This document shows, in pieces, positions 6,312 to 9,637 of a stretch of 9,637 bases of DNA. Every line of letters starts with the position of its first letter. Positions within the stretch are counted from its first letter, which is position 1. The notes under the pieces were generated by a model that was given only the letters and a program-made list of their open reading frames with translations, searched no databases and was not told where the DNA came from. Made by a program: the position numbers and the translations under genes. Origin of the DNA: Bacillota bacterium (lineage in GTDB: Bacteria; Bacillota_G; SHA-98; UBA4971); contig JAAZEW010000039.1 of NCBI GenBank assembly GCA_012512055.1, forward strand, positions 1-9,637, written 5' to 3'.

Positions 6312-8959
6312 AGATTCTCTTTCCCCTCAATCCTTGACTTCAATTCCGCAAGGCGCGTAAGGGCCTCAAGCGGCGTCATAGAATCGATATCCATCTCTCT
6401 TATCTCCTCTGCAATACTTCCATCCTTGGCAGGTGAGGACGCAGCGCACGCCTCGTCCATAAGAACGGCAAGGAGGCTCATCTGTTGGGGCCTGGAAGGG
6501 CTTCTTTTCTCAAGCTCTCTCAAAATAGTATTTGCCCTCTTTACTAACTCCCTGGGCATGCCTGCCATCTTCGCCACATTAATGCCGTAGCTCTTGTCGC
6601 ACCCTCCCGGGCTCAGCGTGTAGAGGAACACCACCTCTCCCCCGCGCTCCTCAGCTTCTATACGGAAATTCCTGACCCGGTCCAACTTATCTTCGAGTGC
6701 AGCAAGTTCATGAAAGTGAGTTGTGAAGATGGTTTTTGAGCCTATCTTATCATGTATGTGTTCAATGACTGCTTGAGCTATTGCCATTCCGTCGTAAGTG
6801 CTGGTTCCACGGCCAAGCTCGTCAATGAATATCAGTGTCCTTTCTGTGGCTTGAGAAATGATTAGAGAAGTCTGGAGAAGCTCCACCATAAATGTGGACT
6901 TGCCTTCCGCTATCTCTTCAGATGACCCGGCGCGCACTGCAATTCTGTCGGTAAGTGAGATCATGGCTGAAGTCGCAGGGACGAAACTCCCCATGTGCGC
7001 CATGAGCGTAATGAGAAGCGCGCTCTTCCCAAGCGTGCTCTTGCCTGACATGTTTGGGCCGGTGAGGACCATTATCCGGCATGATTCAGAATCCAACCGG
7101 ATGTCATTGGGAATGAACACTCCCGGAGGAAGAGATGTCTCTACGACAGGGTGACGTGCCCCGATTATCTCAAGAGCCAGGCCGTCGTGGAGAACCGGAC
7201 GGACGTATCCGTAGATACCGGCTGATTCGGCAAAAGACGCGAATACGTCGATCTCAGCCACAGCCTCCGCCACCTGCTGAATCTTAGGGATCTCGCATGC
7301 AGCCTTATCCCTGACTTCCGAGAACAGCTCGTATTCCAGGGAAGCCATTCGATCCTTAGCCTTAAGAATGATAGTCTCATGTTCCTTCAACTCAGGAGTT
7401 ATGAACCTCTCAGCTCCGGCAAGAGTCTGCTTCCTTGTCCAGGCCTCAGGGACCAGATGCAAGTTGGCGCGTGTAACCTCGAAATAGTACCCGAAGACTT
7501 GGTTATAGCCGACTTTTAGCGATTTTATGCCTGTTTTCTCTTTCTCTGAAACCTCGAGTGAGGCCACAAACTCTCTGCTCCTTGCGCTGATATCCCGGAT
7601 CTTGTCCAGTTCCGCGCTGTATCCTTTTCGGATTATCCCACCCTCAGTGAGAACGTGGGGGGGATCATCAACAATTGCGCCTAATATGAGATTGGCCAAC
7701 TCTCCAAGATCCAAAAGACGCGAAGCCAACCCCTGCAAGGCATCGCAAATCGTCCCGTCGACAATTTTCCTAAGCTTAGGTATGACATTGAGGGATTCGG
7801 CCATAGCCACAAGGTCCCTGGCGTTTGCTCCGCCTGTTCCGATGCGAGTGGCAAGCCTCTCTAAGTCCCTAACACGAGACAGAACTCGCCTGATGTCATC
7901 CTGTGTTATGACATCGCGTGCAAGTTCTTCCACTGCGTCGAGTCTCCTCGTAATTTCCGCCAAGTCCTGCGAAGGGCGATCCATCCACTTTCGCAGCAGC
8001 CTTCCGCCCATTGATGTCACCGTGCGATCCATTACGCCAAGCAGGGTGCGTTCCTTCCCGCGCTGCGAAGGCCGGATAGTACCTGTAAGCTCAAGGCTGC
8101 GGCGAGTCTCAGGATCAATTGCCAGTGCGTCGTCTATGGAGAAGCATCGAATCCTATTGATATAGGATAATGACGTCATTTGCGTCCCTGAAACGTATAG
8201 CAAAAGAACCCCGGCAGCCTGCATGCCAAGGGGGTATTCCATGCAGCCTGAACCTTCCAGGCTAAGAGAGCCGAAATGGTCGGCCAATGCCTTCTTCGCA
8301 TGTGCTGCCTGGGAAGGCCCGCCTAGGGCGCCGGATACCGCAGGCTGCGCCTTGTCATCCACGAAAGTTGTGGCAAGCCCGTCCTGCGACGTGAGCCCTT
8401 GAACAAGGCGAGAGTTTTCCGCAATACCCGGTGTGACCACACACTCCCTAGCGCCCAGGCTACCCACTTCAGCGAGGATGGCTTCCTCCGCCCGCTCCCC
8501 CCTGGCCTCGGTAATTGCGAACTCCCCTGTAGACACGTCGAGCACGGCAAGGCCGATTGCTTTGCCTTGAGCTGCCAAAGCTATCAGGTAATTGTTCCTC
8601 TTCGCTTCGAGGAACTCAGGTTCAAGAATTGTCCCGGGGGTGATCACACGGACGACTTCGCGCCTTACGACTTTCCGTCCGGGACGAGGACGCTCCATCT
8701 GTTCGCATATGGCGACTTTGTACCCGGCTTCGATAAGCCGCCCGATGTATGTCTCTGCTGCATGGTGAGGTACCCCGCACATGGGCATCCTCCCGCCCCG
8801 GCCTGCGTCTCTGGAAGTCAGAGTTATCTCGAGAACTTCAGCAGCGGTGTTGGCATCTTCGTTAAACATTTCGTAGAAGTCGCCGAGACGAAACATTAGT
8901 ATTGCATCAGGATGCTGAGCTTTCATGGCAGTATACTGCCGCATCATAGGAGTGGTCAA
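6308..8959 (-). CDS. mutS: DNA mismatch repair protein MutS
   Basis: Recognises mismatches and small loops and recruits MutL using ATP. I place the start at TTG 8959, giving 883 residues that begin MTTPMMRQY, the usual start of Firmicutes MutS. This TTG overlaps the miaB stop as TTGA and has AGGTGG 7 nt upstream. A longer frame from TTG at 8989 would add 10 residues but has no ribosome-binding site. Numbered from TTG 8959: the mismatch-wedging Phe-x-Glu lies in GDFYEMF (27-33), then connector and lever domains, Walker [10 protein letters not shown] (634-642), and Walker B with signature [12 protein letters not shown] (713-724). Further on are TTHFHEL and the helix region around [19 protein letters not shown] (826-830) equals the E. 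coli MutS beta-clamp motif. The C-terminal [14 protein letters not shown] matches the tetramer-forming tail. mutL follows with a 4-bp overlap. Confidence 0.98.
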   Translation of the reverse strand: MTTPMMRQYTAMKAQHPDAILMFRLGDFYEMFNEDANTAAEVLEITLTSRDAGRGGRMPMCGVPHHAAETYIGRLIEAGYKVAICEQMERPRPGRKVVRREVVRVITPGTILEPEFLEAKRNNYLIALAAQGKAIGLAVLDVSTGEFAITEARGERAEEAILAEVGSLGARECVVTPGIAENSRLVQGLTSQDGLATTFVDDKAQPAVSGALGGPSQAAHAKKALADHFGSLSLEGSGCMEYPLGMQAAGVLLLYVSGTQMTSLSYINRIRCFSIDDALAIDPETRRSLELTGTIRPSQRGKERTLLGVMDRTVTSMGGRLLRKWMDRPSQDLAEITRRLDAVEELARDVITQDDIRRVLSRVRDLERLATRIGTGGANARDLVAMAESLNVIPKLRKIVDGTICDALQGLASRLLDLGELANLILGAIVDDPPHVLTEGGIIRKGYSAELDKIRDISARSREFVASLEVSEKEKTGIKSLKVGYNQVFGYYFEVTRANLHLVPEAWTRKQTLAGAERFITPELKEHETIILKAKDRMASLEYELFSEVRDKAACEIPKIQQVAEAVAEIDVFASFAESAGIYGYVRPVLHDGLALEIIGARHPVVETSLPPGVFIPNDIRLDSESCRIMVLTGPNMSGKSTLGKSALLITLMAHMGSFVPATSAMISLTDRIAVRAGSSEEIAEGKSTFMVELLQTSLIISQATERTLIFIDELGRGTSTYDGMAIAQAVIEHIHDKIGSKTIFTTHFHELAALEDKLDRVRNFRIEAEERGGEVVFLYTLSPGGCDKSYGINVAKMAGMPRELVKRANTILRELEKRSPSRPQQMSLLAVLMDEACAASSPAKDGSIAEEIREMDIDSMTPLEALTRLAELKSRIEGKENL

Positions 8960-9637
8960 ACGGAAACCACCTCGCCGATTTGTGTCCAAGCACGGGTTTC
9001 TGTGATCTTGACTTTCACCAGACCTCCCTGGGAAACGTCAGGGTGTAACGGGAAAATGACCAGCTTGTTTGTGCGAGTACGTCCCGACAGCATGGACGGG
9101 TTTGTCTTGCTCATCCCCTCAACCAAAACCTCTCGGACGCTCTCTTTGAGAGTCCGGTTGATCTGTTCGGTGATCTCATTTTGCACACTTATCAGTTGCT
9201 GAATTCTCTCAGTCTTCACCTCGCCGGGCACCTGATCCGGCATTGAGGCGGCAACCGTGCCCCGCCGTGGAGAATACACAAACGTAAATGCAGAGTCGAA
9301 CCGGATTTCCTCCACTGCCCTCAAGGTTTCGGCAAAATCATCGTCGTCCTCACCGGGAAAGCCTACTATCAAATCCGTGGTAATGGAACACCCTGGCACA
9401 GCCTTGCGTATTCTCGAAACCAAATCCATGTACCGCTCCAGCGTGTAGCCGCGGTTCATACCTGCCAACACCCTGTCCGAGCCTGCCTGGAGAGGTAGGT
9501 GAAAATGCTCACACACAGTCTCCGACGACGCTATTTCATAAATGAGTTTATCCGTGAAATCCCTGGGGTGACTGGTCATATAGCGTATCCTTGATATCCC
9601 GGGCGTCTTGTCCAGAGCACGGAGAAGATCGGCAAAA
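8956..9637 (-). CDS. miaB: tRNA-2-methylthio-N6-dimethylallyladenosine synthase MiaB (3' part, cut by window edge)
   Basis: The last 226 codons of a radical-SAM methylthiotransferase that converts i6A37 to ms2i6A37 in tRNA. The frame is open through the right edge ([11 protein letters not shown] at the edge), so the true start and the cluster-binding cysteines lie outside. Visible are [32 protein letters not shown] sequence, [10 protein letters not shown] and [14 protein letters not shown], all typical of the MiaB radical-SAM core. A C-terminal TRAM domain follows ([21 protein letters not shown]). The GRTRTNK segment and YSPRRGT favour MiaB over the related MtaB and RimO. MiaA, which supplies its substrate, is encoded two genes downstream. 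The TGA at 8958-8956 overlaps the mutS start. Confidence 0.95.
   Translation of the reverse strand, partial: FADLLRALDKTPGISRIRYMTSHPRDFTDKLIYEIASSETVCEHFHLPLQAGSDRVLAGMNRGYTLERYMDLVSRIRKAVPGCSITTDLIVGFPGEDDDDFAETLRAVEEIRFDSAFTFVYSPRRGTVAASMPDQVPGEVKTERIQQLISVQNEITEQINRTLKESVREVLVEGMSKTNPSMLSGRTRTNKLVIFPLHPDVSQGGLVKVKITETRAWTQIGEVVSV
8967..8972 (-). promoter_or_regulatory. Ribosome-binding site that sets the mutS start
   Basis: AGGTGG on the minus strand, one mismatch from AGGAGG, lies 7 nt before TTG at 8959. It sits inside the last codons of miaB, which supports translational coupling and favours the shorter MutS. Confidence 0.55.

Noticed and set aside
7527..8165. Plus-strand open frame of 212 codons
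   Set aside because: It is antisense to the mutS core. Its Ser/Arg-rich composition is what the complement of a coding frame gives, with no family resemblance.
8399..8899. Plus-strand open frame of 166 codons
   Set aside because: Antisense to the mutS N-terminal domains, with low-information composition and no motif.
1..9637. Mobile elements, CRISPR arrays, rRNA or tRNA genes, attachment sites
   Set aside because: No transposase or integrase genes, no spaced direct-repeat array and no tRNA-like cloverleaf were seen. Nearly all the window is conserved coding sequence in a consistent orientation.

Overview
The window is a compact run of genes that are all on the minus strand, so transcription reads from the right end (9637) to the left end (1). 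The gene set points to an endospore-forming, Gram-positive, Clostridia-like member of the Bacillota. It has a complete MutS/MutL pair with an endonuclease-type MutL, a Bacillus/Clostridium-type Hfq, and a GerA-family spore germinant receptor operon. The genus cannot be named from the sequence alone.

Right block (9637 to about 3109): the 3' part of miaB (tRNA methylthiotransferase), then mutS, mutL, miaA and hfq. These genes overlap or lie close together. miaB/mutS and mutS/mutL share 4-bp start/stop overlaps, mutL and miaA are about 31 bp apart, and miaA and hfq about 85 bp. MiaA and MiaB act one after the other to make ms2i6A at tRNA position 37. MutS and MutL perform mismatch repair. Hfq is the Sm-like RNA-binding protein. 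This is a long-conserved gene neighbourhood; mutL-miaA-hfq order is also found in enterobacteria.

Middle (about 2963 to 3108): a 146-bp non-coding leader between hfq and the germination genes. No intrinsic terminator is visible. It contains two hairpins and a possible 17-codon reading frame with a good ribosome-binding site. The second hairpin would hide the ribosome-binding site of the first germination gene, and the stop codon of the small frame lies in that hairpin's left arm.

Left block (2962 to 1): a GerA-type germinant receptor operon in the order A subunit, B subunit, C-subunit lipoprotein. Both junctions are ATGA overlaps. The C subunit is cut by the left edge after 69 codons. Its reading frame was found by translating the minus strand directly.

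This is mostly ordinary core genome and no undescribed multi-gene system is evident. The points most worth a second look are the structured leader before the germination operon, the attachment of that operon to the repair/tRNA-modification/hfq cluster, the heavy use of GTG and TTG starts, and the corrected mutS start.
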